Shown piece by piece: positions 29,642 to 38,833 of a stretch of 48,294 nt of DNA. The position numbers and the translations under genes are program-made. The stretch covers positions 1-48,294 of the forward strand of contig MHBL01000297.1 in NCBI GenBank assembly GCA_001803235.1, given 5' to 3'. This DNA is from Lentisphaerae bacterium RIFOXYA12_64_32 (GTDB lineage: Bacteria > Verrucomicrobiota > Lentisphaeria > Oligosphaerales > YB12-FULL-65-16). The notes beneath the pieces are model-generated. The model was not told the DNA's origin, made no database searches, and worked only from the letters and a program-made list of their open reading frames with translations. Numbering within the stretch: the first letter of the stretch is position 1; the number at the start of each line of letters is the position of its first letter.

Positions 29642-31003
29642 ATGTTTTTTTCAGCCTATTCGAACTGCCTGAAGATTCCCGAATTGCGGCGCCGCATCTT
29701 CTTCACCCTCGGCGTGGTCGCACTCTGTCGGTTGACCTCCAGCGTGCCCTGCCCCGGTGTTGACCCCAAAGCCCTTGGCCTGCTGTTCCACAAAATGTCC
29801 GGATCCGCCGGCGGCGGCGTGATGGACATGTTCGATATGTTCAGCGGCGGCGCACTCCAGAAATTCGCCGTGGGCGCGCTGGGCATCATGCCGTATATCT
29901 CGGCCTCCATCGTCATGCAATTGATGACCCCTGTAATTCCGACGTTGGAAAAACTCCAGCGCGAGGGTGAGAGCGGCCGGCAGAAGATCCATCAGATGAC
30001 GCGGTATCTGACCGTGCTGATCTGCATCATCCAGGGCAGCATGCTGGCCGCCACCATGATGAATCCTGAACGCATGGGACTGCCGGGTGGGATAGCGCCC
30101 GTGACGCACCCCGGGATGGGGTTTGCCCTTCAGACGTTGATCATTCTTACCGCTGGAGCACTGCTGCTCATGTGGCTTGGCGAACAGATCAGTGAGCGCG
30201 GCATCGGTAACGGCGCTTCCATTATCATCACGATCAGTATCATCGACCGCTTGCCTCAATCCATTTGGGGCATGGTGACCTTGGTCCGCGCCGGCGGCGG
30301 CGCGCCGGGCCAGAATTTCACGGTCATTCATCTGATGCTGATGATGGTGATGTTCTTCGCCGTGTGTGCTGCGACCATTGCCTTGACGCAGGCGCACCGG
30401 AAGGTGCCGGTGAAGTACGCCCGGTCCGGCCGTGGAATGGGTACCGGACAGACCACGTACATGCCGTTGCGGGTCAACTACTCGGGCGTCATGCCGATTA
30501 TCTTTGCCGGCGCCATCCTGATGTTTCCGGGCATGATCCTGCAGTGGATTCCCTATACGCGGATGCAAGGCTGGGGACGCTTCTTCCAGTACGGGACCGG
30601 CTGGTATATGATGTGGTACGCGATCATGATCATGCTGTTCTCCTATTTCTGGGTCGCGAACCAGTTCAACCCCATCCAGATCGCGGATGACCTGCAGAAG
30701 CGCGCTGGTTACATTCCGGGCATCCGTCCCGGCCAGCCGACGGCCGAATACCTGGACCGCACCATGACCCTGATCACCTTTGCCGGCGCGCTCTTCCTCT
30801 CCGCACTGGCTGTGTTACCCATGGTCATGGCCAACCGGTTCGGTGTGCCGTACATGATCGCCCAGTTCTTTGGCGGCACCAGCCTGCTGATCATGGTGGG
30901 CGTCATGCTCGACACGCTGCGCCAGGTCGAGGCGCACCTCCTGTCGCGGCACTACGACGGCTTCCTCAAGAAGGGCCGCTTGCGCAGCCGCAGAGGGGGC
31001 TGA
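29642..31003 (+). CDS. secY: Protein translocase subunit SecY
   Basis: 453-aa, ten-helix channel of the Sec translocon in the inner membrane. Recognisable blocks are GALQKFAVGALGIMPYISAS (plug and TM2 region), GERGIGNG-like SERGIGNGASIIITISII and the cytoplasmic loop NPIQIADDLQKRAGYIPGIR, which contacts SecA and the ribosome. AGG lies upstream at fair spacing. It ends the ribosomal run. Genes that usually follow in the spc operon (adk, map, infA, rpmJ) are not here; dus follows after 48 bp. Confidence 0.97.
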   Translation: MFFSAYSNCLKIPELRRRIFFTLGVVALCRLTSSVPCPGVDPKALGLLFHKMSGSAGGGVMDMFDMFSGGALQKFAVGALGIMPYISASIVMQLMTPVIPTLEKLQREGESGRQKIHQMTRYLTVLICIIQGSMLAATMMNPERMGLPGGIAPVTHPGMGFALQTLIILTAGALLLMWLGEQISERGIGNGASIIITISIIDRLPQSIWGMVTLVRAGGGAPGQNFTVIHLMLMMVMFFAVCAATIALTQAHRKVPVKYARSGRGMGTGQTTYMPLRVNYSGVMPIIFAGAILMFPGMILQWIPYTRMQGWGRFFQYGTGWYMMWYAIMIMLFSYFWVANQFNPIQIADDLQKRAGYIPGIRPGQPTAEYLDRTMTLITFAGALFLSALAVLPMVMANRFGVPYMIAQFFGGTSLLIMVGVMLDTLRQVEAHLLSRHYDGFLKKGRLRSRRGG

Positions 31004-31051
31004 TGCCCGGCAGGGAACGAGGCCAGATGGCCGCCCTGAGCAGTTACCCCG

Positions 31052-32080
31052 ATGGCCACCACCCTCTTCGCCGCTGAGAACGTCGTACTTGCCCCCCTGT
31101 CGGGCTACACCGATCCGGCCTTCCGCCACGCATGCCGCGGCCAAGGCTGTGTCAGGGCTTTCACACCCTTGGTCGACGCGGGGTCTCTGCTCTTCGGTAG
31201 CGCACGCAGCACGGGCATTCTGCAGCGCGCTGCTGACGAGCCTTGGCTCGGTGTTCAACTTCTGGCAAGCTGCCCCGAAACCTTGACTCGGGCCGCCGGA
31301 ATGCTGGCGCCGCACGAATTCGACGTGGTCGACCTCAACCTCGGCTGCCCGGTGCCCAAGGTGACGCGGCGCGGCGCCGGCGCAGCGCTGGGCGCGCAGT
31401 CAGACCTGGCCGCAAAGTGCCTGGACGCCCTCGTCGCCGCGTGCCGTTGCCCGGTGACGGCGAAGATTCGGGTTCAGTCCCCAACCGACCCGGCCCCCAC
31501 GGTCCGCCTGGCCCTGAAGCTCCAGGACGCCGGAGCCGCTGGGCTGACTGTGCACGGCCGAGTCTGGGAGCAAGTCTACTCCGGCCCGGTCGCCGTGCTT
31601 GTGGTCCGCGCCGTCCAGGAGGCGCTGCGAATCCCGGTCATCGCCAATGGCGGTGTTTTTGACCTGACCACGGCACGCGAGATCCGCGACCTGACCGGCT
31701 GCCCCGGAGTCATGGTGGCGCGCGGCGCCATCGGCAACCCCTGGATCTACCGCGAACTGCTGACTGGGGACACCAGACCGCCACCGCACGAGGAGGTTTG
31801 TGCGGTGATCGAGACACACGTGCGGATGATGGTCGAATACTCCGGGGAAGAGGTCGGAATTCGAAATGCCCGCAAGATCATTCTGGCCTACCTCTGCGGT
31901 CGCGGCTACCGTCGCGCACGGAGGAATGCCATGAGTCATCTGTCGACGTTGCGGGAGTTTGACGCCCTCATGAAGATACTAAGGGACGAAGGCCCCAGCC
32001 ATCACTTCGACCCGGTCCACGACCTGCCGGCGTTCCGCCGCAACCTGCTGGGGTTCACTTCGCGCTGGCGGGTGGAGTAG
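31052..32080 (+). CDS. dus: tRNA-dihydrouridine synthase
   Basis: 342-aa FMN enzyme that reduces uridines in the tRNA D-loop using NADPH. The TIM-barrel starts VVLAPLSGYTDPAFR. The catalytic Cys is Cys99 in NLGCPVPKVTRRGAGAALG. Further motifs are KIRVQS, GLTVHGRVW, PVIANGGVFD and GVMVARGAIGNPWIYRE (FMN phosphate binding). Which of the DusA/B/C specificities applies was not determined; overall it resembles the DusB-type. No clear Shine-Dalgarno sequence is seen at ATG 31052. Its last 26 nt overlap the convergent minus-strand gene. Confidence 0.93.
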   Translation: MATTLFAAENVVLAPLSGYTDPAFRHACRGQGCVRAFTPLVDAGSLLFGSARSTGILQRAADEPWLGVQLLASCPETLTRAAGMLAPHEFDVVDLNLGCPVPKVTRRGAGAALGAQSDLAAKCLDALVAACRCPVTAKIRVQSPTDPAPTVRLALKLQDAGAAGLTVHGRVWEQVYSGPVAVLVVRAVQEALRIPVIANGGVFDLTTAREIRDLTGCPGVMVARGAIGNPWIYRELLTGDTRPPPHEEVCAVIETHVRMMVEYSGEEVGIRNARKIILAYLCGRGYRRARRNAMSHLSTLREFDALMKILRDEGPSHHFDPVHDLPAFRRNLLGFTSRWRVE

Positions 32081-32831
32081 CGGCCGCATCGCCGTCCGGC
32101 TTGACCGGTTCGGTTGCTGCCGCGGGGACGACACCTTCTGTCGCTGCCGCGGCGACCGGATTCGCAGCACGCTTCGCCGCGAGGTCTTTCAGCGCCTGCT
32201 CAATGCGGTCCTTGTCCATTGGACTGGTGTCCGGCAGGTCCTTGGCTTGCTTGTACCACGTCTCTGCTTCCCCCAACAGCCCCTGGGCCAGAGCGCAACG
32301 CGCCGCTCCGCACATGGCATCCCGCGCCCCAGCGCTGTCACCGCCAAGCTTTGCGATCGCCGCGAATTGCTGTCCTGCTTCCTTCTGCTTCCCTGCCGTT
32401 TCCAGCGCGTAGGCTTCTCCGAGCCTTGCGCCCGTCGCCGCGGGACTGTCAGGGTACTTCTGAGTGAACTGCGCGAACCGGGCCGCCGCCTGTTCGTACT
32501 TGCCTTCTTCGTAAAGGCGATGAGCGGTCTTCAGACTCGCGAGTTCCCCGACGCGCGTCCCCGCCTGCGCCTCGGCAATGACGTCAAGCGTCTCGACCGT
32601 GTCGGCCTTCTTCACCTCGGCAAACCCCTGGCCAATCTTGGCCTGACGCCACTGCCGCACCACGGCAATCGCCACGCCAATTACCAGGAGGGCCACCAGC
32701 ACCCAGCAAACAGCCTGAATCTGCTGCCACTTGCGAGAGAGGAAGCTTCCCACCACGGCAGCCGCGCTCTTGTCGTGTCCGGCGGGTGCCCGAGTCGGGG
32801 GCTGGGGAACCTGCGTCTGTGCGGTCTTCAT
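32055..32831 (-). CDS. Membrane-anchored TPR protein (YfgM/BamD-like repeats)
   Basis: 258 aa. A cytoplasmic N-terminus of about 38 residues, one membrane helix (CWVLVALLVIGVAIAVV, about 42-58), then a periplasmic helical region with TPR-type units (YEEGKYEQAAARFAQFTQKY and LLGEAETWYKQAKDLP). An Ala/Pro-rich tail follows. The layout matches YfgM-type or TPR_21 proteins that assist envelope folding. The start overlaps the end of the ABC ATPase gene by 4 nt (ATGA), so the two are coupled. It converges on dus with a 26-bp overlap of the coding ends. Confidence 0.8.
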   Translation of the reverse strand: MKTAQTQVPQPPTRAPAGHDKSAAAVVGSFLSRKWQQIQAVCWVLVALLVIGVAIAVVRQWRQAKIGQGFAEVKKADTVETLDVIAEAQAGTRVGELASLKTAHRLYEEGKYEQAAARFAQFTQKYPDSPAATGARLGEAYALETAGKQKEAGQQFAAIAKLGGDSAGARDAMCGAARCALAQGLLGEAETWYKQAKDLPDTSPMDKDRIEQALKDLAAKRAANPVAAAATEGVVPAAATEPVKPDGDAAATPPASAK

Positions 32832-34084
32832 TTGTTCTCTTTCTTCTTCCCTTTGTCTCCGGCCCCTTCGCCACCCAGCAATTCGGCCAGTCGCTTGCTG
32901 GCCTCGGCGTCCGTGACCTTGGGTGCCGCGGCAGCCGTGGAATCTGCAACGTCCGCTGCCGTGGCGGGAGCCATCTGGGCCGGGACTCCGGTGAGCCCGG
33001 CCAGCTTGGTCGTGTCCACTACGGCTGGAACCGGTGCACCCTGATCGCCCTCAGCCTTCGCGTCCGCAGCCGAGCCCGAAGCGGCGGGAACCGCGTCCCG
33101 ATTCAACGCTGCCAGAACCGCGGCGGTGGCGGCAACCTGATCATTGTCCTGCCCACGCAGATAGCCGGCGATCTGACCGCCCGCCTGCGCCCCGGCCGTC
33201 TCCACACTCGCTTCCTTGGCCCTGCGGACCACGTCCAGGAAGAAGTTCTCCAGCGTCATGCGCGGATGGTCCACGCGGACCTCCGCTCCGGGAACTCGCG
33301 AGCGCAGCAGGGCCAGAACGTCTTCGACCACCGCCGGGTCAAGGCGCGGTCCCTCGATGCGCGTCCGGTCATGCACCGCCAAGATCTCCTTCAACGGCCC
33401 CTCCACCCGGATCTTGCCACCGTAAAGCACAGCCACCTCGTCGCACACATCTTCCACATCCGACAACAGATGACTGCAGAGGACCACGGTCTTGCCGCGC
33501 GAGGCGATCAGGCGGATGACATCCTTGACTTCACGGCACCCGATCGGATCCAAGCCGGACGTCGGCTCGTCAAGAATGACCAGATCCGGATCGTTGATCA
33601 GTGCCTGCCCCATCCCGATGCGCCGCTGCATGCCCTTGGAGAACTCTCCCACCGGCCGGTTCCGCGAGTTCGCCAACCCGACCATGTCCAGAAGCTGATC
33701 CGTGCGCTGCCGTCGCTCTGCCGGCACCAACCCGAACAGCGAGCCAAAGAAGTCCAGCGTCTCGGCCGCCGTCAGATACCGGTACAGGTATGACTCTTCG
33801 GGCAGGTACCCGATCCGGCGCTTGATGGCCACGTCCTGCGGCGATTCGCCCAATACTTTCAGCGTGCCGCGCGTGGGATAGAGCAACCCCAGAATCATTT
33901 TTACCGTGGTCGACTTGCCCGATCCGTTGGGGCCAAGCAGCCCGAACACCTGGCCACGCCGGATGTTCAGATCGATCCCGTTGACCGCACGCGCCTTGGG
34001 CCGGCCCCAGAAGTCCTTGAAGACTTTGGTCAACCCAGCGGCTTCGATGACCAGCCCGTCTTTGTTCTCAATTGGCGCAACCAT
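32828..34084 (-). CDS. ABC transporter ATP-binding protein (ABC-2/NatA type)
   Basis: 418 aa. Walker A GPNGSGKST (51-59), signature FSKGMQRRIGMGQ (148-160; a K replaces the usual G/S of LSGGQ) and Walker B LVILDEPTSGLD (168-179), followed by the H-loop region TVVLCSHLL. The first 310 residues make a complete ABC-2-type ATPase. The last 100 or so are an Ala/Asp-rich tail, probably disordered, ending in a Lys-rich KGKKKENK. No permease gene is adjacent, so its membrane partner is encoded elsewhere or is one of the neighbouring membrane proteins. AGGA precedes the ATG. Confidence 0.9.
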   Translation of the reverse strand: MVAPIENKDGLVIEAAGLTKVFKDFWGRPKARAVNGIDLNIRRGQVFGLLGPNGSGKSTTVKMILGLLYPTRGTLKVLGESPQDVAIKRRIGYLPEESYLYRYLTAAETLDFFGSLFGLVPAERRQRTDQLLDMVGLANSRNRPVGEFSKGMQRRIGMGQALINDPDLVILDEPTSGLDPIGCREVKDVIRLIASRGKTVVLCSHLLSDVEDVCDEVAVLYGGKIRVEGPLKEILAVHDRTRIEGPRLDPAVVEDVLALLRSRVPGAEVRVDHPRMTLENFFLDVVRRAKEASVETAGAQAGGQIAGYLRGQDNDQVAATAAVLAALNRDAVPAASGSAADAKAEGDQGAPVPAVVDTTKLAGLTGVPAQMAPATAADVADSTAAAAPKVTDAEASKRLAELLGGEGAGDKGKKKENK

Positions 34085-34140
34085 GCCCGGATTCCTGTGT
34101 CGCGGCGGGGTTCAGGGGAGGCATGCGGCGGCGGCTGAAC

Positions 34141-34286
34141 GGACCCAACGGACGAATAGGCCGCCGCACGTTGTGCTCACCCCAATGGGCTTCCTTGCTC
34201 CCTGCGTGCTTCTTTGCCGCACGCACTCATACACCTTATCGACGCGAGTTGCCCGCGAGGACGCGGGCGCTCCAGCAACCCACTCA
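34141..34286 (+). repeat. Long intergenic repeat with REP hairpin, copy A
   Basis: About 145 bp starting 'ggacccaacggacgaat' and ending with GCCCGCGAGGACGCGGGC (34252-34269) plus 'gctccagcaa'. A second copy lies at 36409-36549 on the other side of the P-type ATPase gene, same orientation. The rest of this gap (34287-34354) is C/T-rich and contains the triple CTCCGTG motif. Confidence 0.8.
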
Positions 34287-34354
34287 CATTTCCGCCTCAT
34301 CCCTCCGCCCCTGCCCTCTGTTTGCCCCTTGCCTCCGTGCTCCGTGCTCCGTGC

Positions 34355-36313
34355 TTACCTGGACGGCGGCAGGCTTTCCAGGTGCTCACCCGCGCGCACG
34401 AGTCGGGCGCTGTTGAAGATGATGACCAACGATCCGACGCTGTGCAGGACGGCGGCCACGACCGGGGAGACCACGCCAATGGTTGAGAAGTACAGCCCGC
34501 CAAGAATAAACACCAACCCCACCAGCAGGTTCTGGTTCATCACCAGACGGGCGCGGCGAGAGAGATGGATCAGGAACGGAATCCGCCGCAGATCATTGTT
34601 CATCAGGGCGATGGACGCGCTCTGCACCGCCACATCACTGCCGATCGCCCCCATGGCAATACCCACGTCACCCGCCGCCAGCGCCGGGGCGTCGTTCACA
34701 CCGTCGCCGACCACCGCGACCAATCCTTCCCCTTTCAGCTCCTCGACAAACGCCACCTTTTCGCCGGGCAGGCAGCCCGCGCGAACATCGCCCTTTGCGA
34801 TTCCGACTTTCTGGGCTACCATTTCGGCCACAGCCGGGTTGTCGCCCGTGAACATGCAGCAGCGCCGGATCCCGAGATCCTTCACCTGACGGACCGCCTC
34901 CTTGGCCGCCGACCGGATGGCATCGCGCAACCCGACCCAACCCAGAACCCGATCATTACGAGCCACGAACACGATACTCATCCCGGCTGTATCGGCGCCC
35001 GCCAGCGCGTCGGCCATGGCGCGGACATCCAGCCCGCACTCGCCCAGCCAGGTTTCCCGCCCGACGCGGCACGTGTCCGCGCCAAACTTCGCCACCACGC
35101 CTTGCCCGGCCACCTCGGTGTAGTCCACCGGGTCCTCCCAGCGTACCCCCGCCTCCTTGGCCAGACGCCGCATGGCCTGCGCCGCCGGATGATTGCTGTT
35201 GGCCTCGGTCGACGTCGCCGTCTGCAGCAGTTCCGCCAGTTCCACACCCGGCGCCGGCTGCAGCCGCGCCACCTCGAGCACACCTTCGGTCAACGTCCCG
35301 GTCTTGTCGAACACCATGGCCCGCAGCTTGGCCGCCAGTTCGATGTGCGACACATCCTTGATCAGGATCCCCAGCCGCGCCGCGGCGGCAATCGCGGCGA
35401 TCACGGCGGATGGCGTCGCAATGACCAGTGCACAGGGACACGACATGACCAGCACCGCAATGACCCGGTTCAGGTCGCGCGTGAAAAACCACACCAATGC
35501 GGCGATCATCAGCACGGTCGGCGTGTAGTACACCACGTACTGATCGATCATGCGCATGATCGGCAGCTTCGACTTCTCCGCCGCCACGATCAGGTCCCGG
35601 ACTTTGCCCAGCGTCGTGTCGGTGCCGACGCGCGTCACCCGTACGTCCATCAGGCCGGTCAGGTTCTGCGTGCCCGCGTAGACCTCGGAATCCACCTTCT
35701 TGTCCACGGGAAGGGACTCGCCGGTGATCGAGGCCTGATTCACCGTGCTGGTGCCGCTGACCACCGTCCCGTCCGCCGGGAAGTTCTCCCCCGGCCGGAC
35801 CCGGCAAAGGTCCCCAACCTGCAGTTCCAGCGCCTCGACTTCTTCCTCCACCCCGTCCCGCAACCGTCGCGCTCGCCGGGGCGTGAGCCGGATCAGCGCC
35901 TCGATCGACGCCTCGGCCCCGATCGCCGTACGCCGCTCGATCGTGATCGTGATGAGCATGAAGAAGGCCACGGCGCCTGCCGTGCGGTAGTCGCGATGCG
36001 CAAACGCCGCCAGCAGCGCCAGGGCGACCAGTTCGTTCATGTACACCCGGCCGCGCGCCAGATCCTTGACCGCCGACCAGAAGATCGGCAGCCCCAACAC
36101 CAACGCGCCCACAATGGCGCTCAGATCAATGGCAAACGGGTCGATGTACCGGGACAGGAACGACTTCGCCACATAGGAATTCAGCACCAGAATGCCGCCC
36201 AGGAACGCCCACCCGAGCCGAACGCTCTCGTGGTGCTCATGGCCGCAGGCGGCACAACCGCAACTCGCGCGGTGCTCCGCGTGCACTCTGTCCTGGGCTG
36301 TTTCAGGTACCAT
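34355..36313 (-). CDS. Heavy-metal-type (P1B) P-type ATPase
   Basis: 652-aa ATP-driven metal exporter of the inner membrane. The N-terminus has a Cys/His cluster, SCGCAACGHEHHE (17-29), in place of a full heavy-metal-associated domain. Motifs: TGES in the actuator domain, CPC (Cys292, Cys294) in the ion-binding helix, DKTGTLTEG with phospho-Asp336, SNHPAAQA, and GDGVNDAPALA. The last helix reads LHSVGSLVIIFNSARL, with His where Zn/Cd pumps such as ZntA have Asp and copper pumps Met/Ser, so the metal is uncertain. The start codon directly abuts a minisatellite with no Shine-Dalgarno site. It is followed on the strand by the ABC ATPase and preceded by the hflC/hflK genes. Confidence 0.92.
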   Translation of the reverse strand: MVPETAQDRVHAEHRASCGCAACGHEHHESVRLGWAFLGGILVLNSYVAKSFLSRYIDPFAIDLSAIVGALVLGLPIFWSAVKDLARGRVYMNELVALALLAAFAHRDYRTAGAVAFFMLITITIERRTAIGAEASIEALIRLTPRRARRLRDGVEEEVEALELQVGDLCRVRPGENFPADGTVVSGTSTVNQASITGESLPVDKKVDSEVYAGTQNLTGLMDVRVTRVGTDTTLGKVRDLIVAAEKSKLPIMRMIDQYVVYYTPTVLMIAALVWFFTRDLNRVIAVLVMSCPCALVIATPSAVIAAIAAAARLGILIKDVSHIELAAKLRAMVFDKTGTLTEGVLEVARLQPAPGVELAELLQTATSTEANSNHPAAQAMRRLAKEAGVRWEDPVDYTEVAGQGVVAKFGADTCRVGRETWLGECGLDVRAMADALAGADTAGMSIVFVARNDRVLGWVGLRDAIRSAAKEAVRQVKDLGIRRCCMFTGDNPAVAEMVAQKVGIAKGDVRAGCLPGEKVAFVEELKGEGLVAVVGDGVNDAPALAAGDVGIAMGAIGSDVAVQSASIALMNNDLRRIPFLIHLSRRARLVMNQNLLVGLVFILGGLYFSTIGVVSPVVAAVLHSVGSLVIIFNSARLVRAGEHLESLPPSR

Positions 36314-36385
36314 GGTTCAGGGGTTTAAGGGTTCAGGGGTTTAAGGGTTCAGGGGTTTAAGGGTTCAAAGGTTCAGAGGTTCAAG
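36314..36385. repeat. 16-bp minisatellite abutting a start codon
   Basis: Three exact copies of GGTTCAGGGGTTTAAG (36314-36361), then degenerate shorter copies to about 36385. The first base lies immediately next to the ATG (minus strand) of the P-type ATPase. It therefore occupies the whole region where the ribosome-binding site should be, and contains an in-frame stop just upstream. Confidence 0.88.
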
Positions 36386-36408
36386 GGGTGTCCGGGGGGA
36401 GAGAAGAC

Positions 36409-36549
36409 GGACCCAACGGACGAATGGGCCGCCGCGTGTTGTGCTCACCCCGATAGCCTTCTTGCTCGTGCTTCTCTGCCTCACGCACTTGTACACCTAA
36501 TCGACGCGAATTGCCCGCGAGGACGCGGGCGCTCCAGCAATCCACTCAC
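36409..36549 (+). repeat. Long intergenic repeat with REP hairpin, copy B
   Basis: Second copy of the repeat at 34141-34286 with about 10-15 percent differences; hairpin GCCCGCGAGGACGCGGGC at 36513-36530. Confidence 0.8.
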
Positions 36550-36554
36550 TCACA

Positions 36555-36640
36555 CACACGTTCCTCTTCACGCCTCACGCACCTGCACACCTATCTAGCG
36601 GGGTTGCCCGCGAGGACGCGGGCGCTCCAGCAATCCACTC
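36555..36640 (+). repeat. REP-hairpin repeat, copy C
   Basis: 'cacgttcctcttcacgc' followed by 'cacctgcacacctatct' and the hairpin at 36605-36622. The same segment is repeated at 38940-39016. It lies immediately downstream of hflK (minus strand). Confidence 0.75.
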
Positions 36641-36671
36641 ACCCACTCCCCCACTCCCACACTCCCCCACG

Positions 36672-37847
36672 TCACTCCTCACCCGGCGTCGCTGGGGTGG
36701 GCGGCTTTTCGGGTTCGGCGCCCAGCATCAGGCGAATCTCCTGCCGGCCGTCGGCGCGACTGTGCACCACATACTTGGTCTCCACGCGCCGCAACACATC
36801 GCGAATCACATCCGTGTAGAGTGCCACCAACATGGTCTTGGGGTTTTTCTCGTACTCATCGAGGATCTTGGTGAAATAGGCAGATTCCGCCTTGACGGAC
36901 TCAACGATCCGCGTCCGGTAAGCCTTGGCGTCCGCCAGGATCCTCGCCGACCGTCCTTCCGCCTCGGTGATGACCCGTTTCTCGTAGGCCTGCGCGTTGT
37001 CCAGTTCCATGCGGTAGTCTTGGGCAGCATCCACCACCTCGCGGAACGCCCCCTGCGTGGCCAAGGGCGGCTGCGGCTCGGTCAGGCTCACCTGCTGCAC
37101 CTCGATCCCTACGTCCAGTTTGTCCAGCAGCAGCCGCAGGCGCCGCTCCACGGCATGCCCGAGGCCCTCACGCCCCTGCCCCTCGGCAACGCTGCCGCGC
37201 GACAGGACCAGAACGTCCTCCACCGACCACGCACTGACCTCCTGCAGCACCGCATTGGCCAGCACGCTCTCGATCACGGCCTCGGCACCGCGTTGCGGCC
37301 CCTTCCTGGCCTGTGCCATGGCCGCATCAGACGGCGCCACGTCGCTGAAAAACCCCAGGTAATACCGCCGGGCATCGCGGACCCGGTAGGTGACCGTCCA
37401 CAACATGTGCATAATGTTCGCATCACCCGTCACCACGTACCCGCCGTCGCCGGGACGCAACGCCTGGCCCTCTGCCTCCGGGTTCGGCTTTGGCGCCTCC
37501 AACTGGTTCGGGTTCTGGGTCGGCCAGAACGCCGGCGTCGTCAACGTGATGGACCTCTGCGCCGGGATGCGTTCGACCCGGTCGATCGGGTACGGCCAGG
37601 CCCAGTAGTACTTGCCGCTCGTGAGGATGTCCTTGCCGTCCGTCTTGGTCAGTTCGCCGAACCGGAACAGCATCGCGGCTTCATGTTCGCGCACGTAGAA
37701 CACGCCGCTGAACACCAGGTAGGCAAGGATCACCACAATGAGCAGGCGCAGCAGGAAGAACAGAACGTGGAACGTGCGGACCAGGGCCTGCACGCCCTGT
37801 CCCACGCTCTCAGCCTTCACGTCCGGCTTTGGCCGGCCTTCGGTCAT
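36672..37847 (-). CDS. hflK: SPFH/Band 7 protein, HflK-like
   Basis: 391 aa. One membrane helix (about 30-50; LLRLLIVVILAYLVFSGVFY) then an SPFH domain beginning VREHEAAMLFRFGELTK. HflK normally assembles with HflC in the periplasm-facing cage around FtsH and limits its proteolysis. Distinctive are a Pro/Asn-rich insert (about 108-135) and a C-terminal helix rich in Ala/Glu (EKRVITEAEGRSARILADAK). The start overlaps the hflC stop by 4 nt (ATGA), with GGGAGAG before it. The HflK rather than HflC label rests on gene order and length. Confidence 0.87.
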   Translation of the reverse strand: MTEGRPKPDVKAESVGQGVQALVRTFHVLFFLLRLLIVVILAYLVFSGVFYVREHEAAMLFRFGELTKTDGKDILTSGKYYWAWPYPIDRVERIPAQRSITLTTPAFWPTQNPNQLEAPKPNPEAEGQALRPGDGGYVVTGDANIMHMLWTVTYRVRDARRYYLGFFSDVAPSDAAMAQARKGPQRGAEAVIESVLANAVLQEVSAWSVEDVLVLSRGSVAEGQGREGLGHAVERRLRLLLDKLDVGIEVQQVSLTEPQPPLATQGAFREVVDAAQDYRMELDNAQAYEKRVITEAEGRSARILADAKAYRTRIVESVKAESAYFTKILDEYEKNPKTMLVALYTDVIRDVLRRVETKYVVHSRADGRQEIRLMLGAEPEKPPTPATPGEE

Positions 37848-38833
37848 TTCCGCTCTCTCCCATCCACGGCGCCGCCCCGGCCCGGTGCCGTGACGCCCTT
37901 TTCCAACAGAGTCGCGCCCGGCTGCAACAGGTCAAACGGCGGCGTATTCGTGTCCAGAATCAACGTCGTCTTCTCGGAGAGCGATTCGCGCAACGAATCC
38001 AGCTTGCGCAGGAACGCGGCCAGTTCCGGATTGCTGCGGAACACCGCATAGTATTCCGCCGCGTTCCGGTCACCCTCGGCTCGGATCCGTTTCGCGTCAG
38101 CTTCCGCCGTGGTTAGTTTTTCGCTTGCAGCCAGGTCAGCCTCTGCACGGATCCGCTGCGCGTCACGCTTGCCTTCGGCCCGATATTTCTCGGACTTCCG
38201 GTTGCGCTCCGCTTTCATTCGCGCAAAGACCTTGGTGGAAACGGCTTCCGGGAACCCGAGGTGCTTGAACCCCAGGTGCTGCACGTCAATCCCGTACCGC
38301 GTCAGAGCCACTTCCTTGGCAAGCAGCAGGATCTCCGTCTCGATCTCAGGGATCTTGACCTGCTTGGCGTCCACATTGATGAACTCGGTGAGATTGCGAC
38401 GGCCAATCACAATGTTGCGGCTGTTGCGAATCACATCGTCCAGCTTCTTCTCCGCTTCCTCCGCCGTGCCGACCCGCTTCAGAAACAGCCCCGGCTCCCC
38501 AACCTTCCACAGCACAAACGTGGTGACAATGATCTGGTAGTCGTCCGCCGTCTGTACCTGCTCGACCTGCCCCTTCCGCAACTCGTAGCACTGCAGCCGA
38601 TTGTCGTGACGCCAGACCGTCTCGATCGGGTACGGCCATTTCAGGTGCAGCCCCGGAGTGTACGTCTTCACCGTTTCACCCGACTCGATTCGGGGTTTGC
38701 CAAACCGCAGCACCACGGCGTACTCCGTCTCCTTGACCTCAAACGCGATCAGCGCCGCAACAAAGATAGCGCACACCAGCAAGGCCAATGCGATCACCGG
38801 CCAGTGCTGCATGTAAGTCCGATTGCCGTTCAT
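37844..38833 (-). CDS. hflC: SPFH/Band 7 protein HflC
   Basis: 329 aa from ATG 38833, with GGAGG 10 nt upstream; a longer frame to 38902 lacks this and includes repeat-like sequence. An N-terminal membrane helix (VIALALLVCAIFVAALIAF) is followed by KETEYAVVLRFGKPR and the PGLHLKWPYPIETV block typical of HflC. Then come LTRYGIDVQHLGFKHLGFPE and the long charged helix AEGKRDAQRIRAEADLAASE. Expected to form a membrane microdomain complex with HflK, controlling FtsH. 4-nt overlap with the downstream hflK. Confidence 0.9.
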   Translation of the reverse strand: MNGNRTYMQHWPVIALALLVCAIFVAALIAFEVKETEYAVVLRFGKPRIESGETVKTYTPGLHLKWPYPIETVWRHDNRLQCYELRKGQVEQVQTADDYQIIVTTFVLWKVGEPGLFLKRVGTAEEAEKKLDDVIRNSRNIVIGRRNLTEFINVDAKQVKIPEIETEILLLAKEVALTRYGIDVQHLGFKHLGFPEAVSTKVFARMKAERNRKSEKYRAEGKRDAQRIRAEADLAASEKLTTAEADAKRIRAEGDRNAAEYYAVFRSNPELAAFLRKLDSLRESLSEKTTLILDTNTPPFDLLQPGATLLEKGVTAPGRGGAVDGRERK

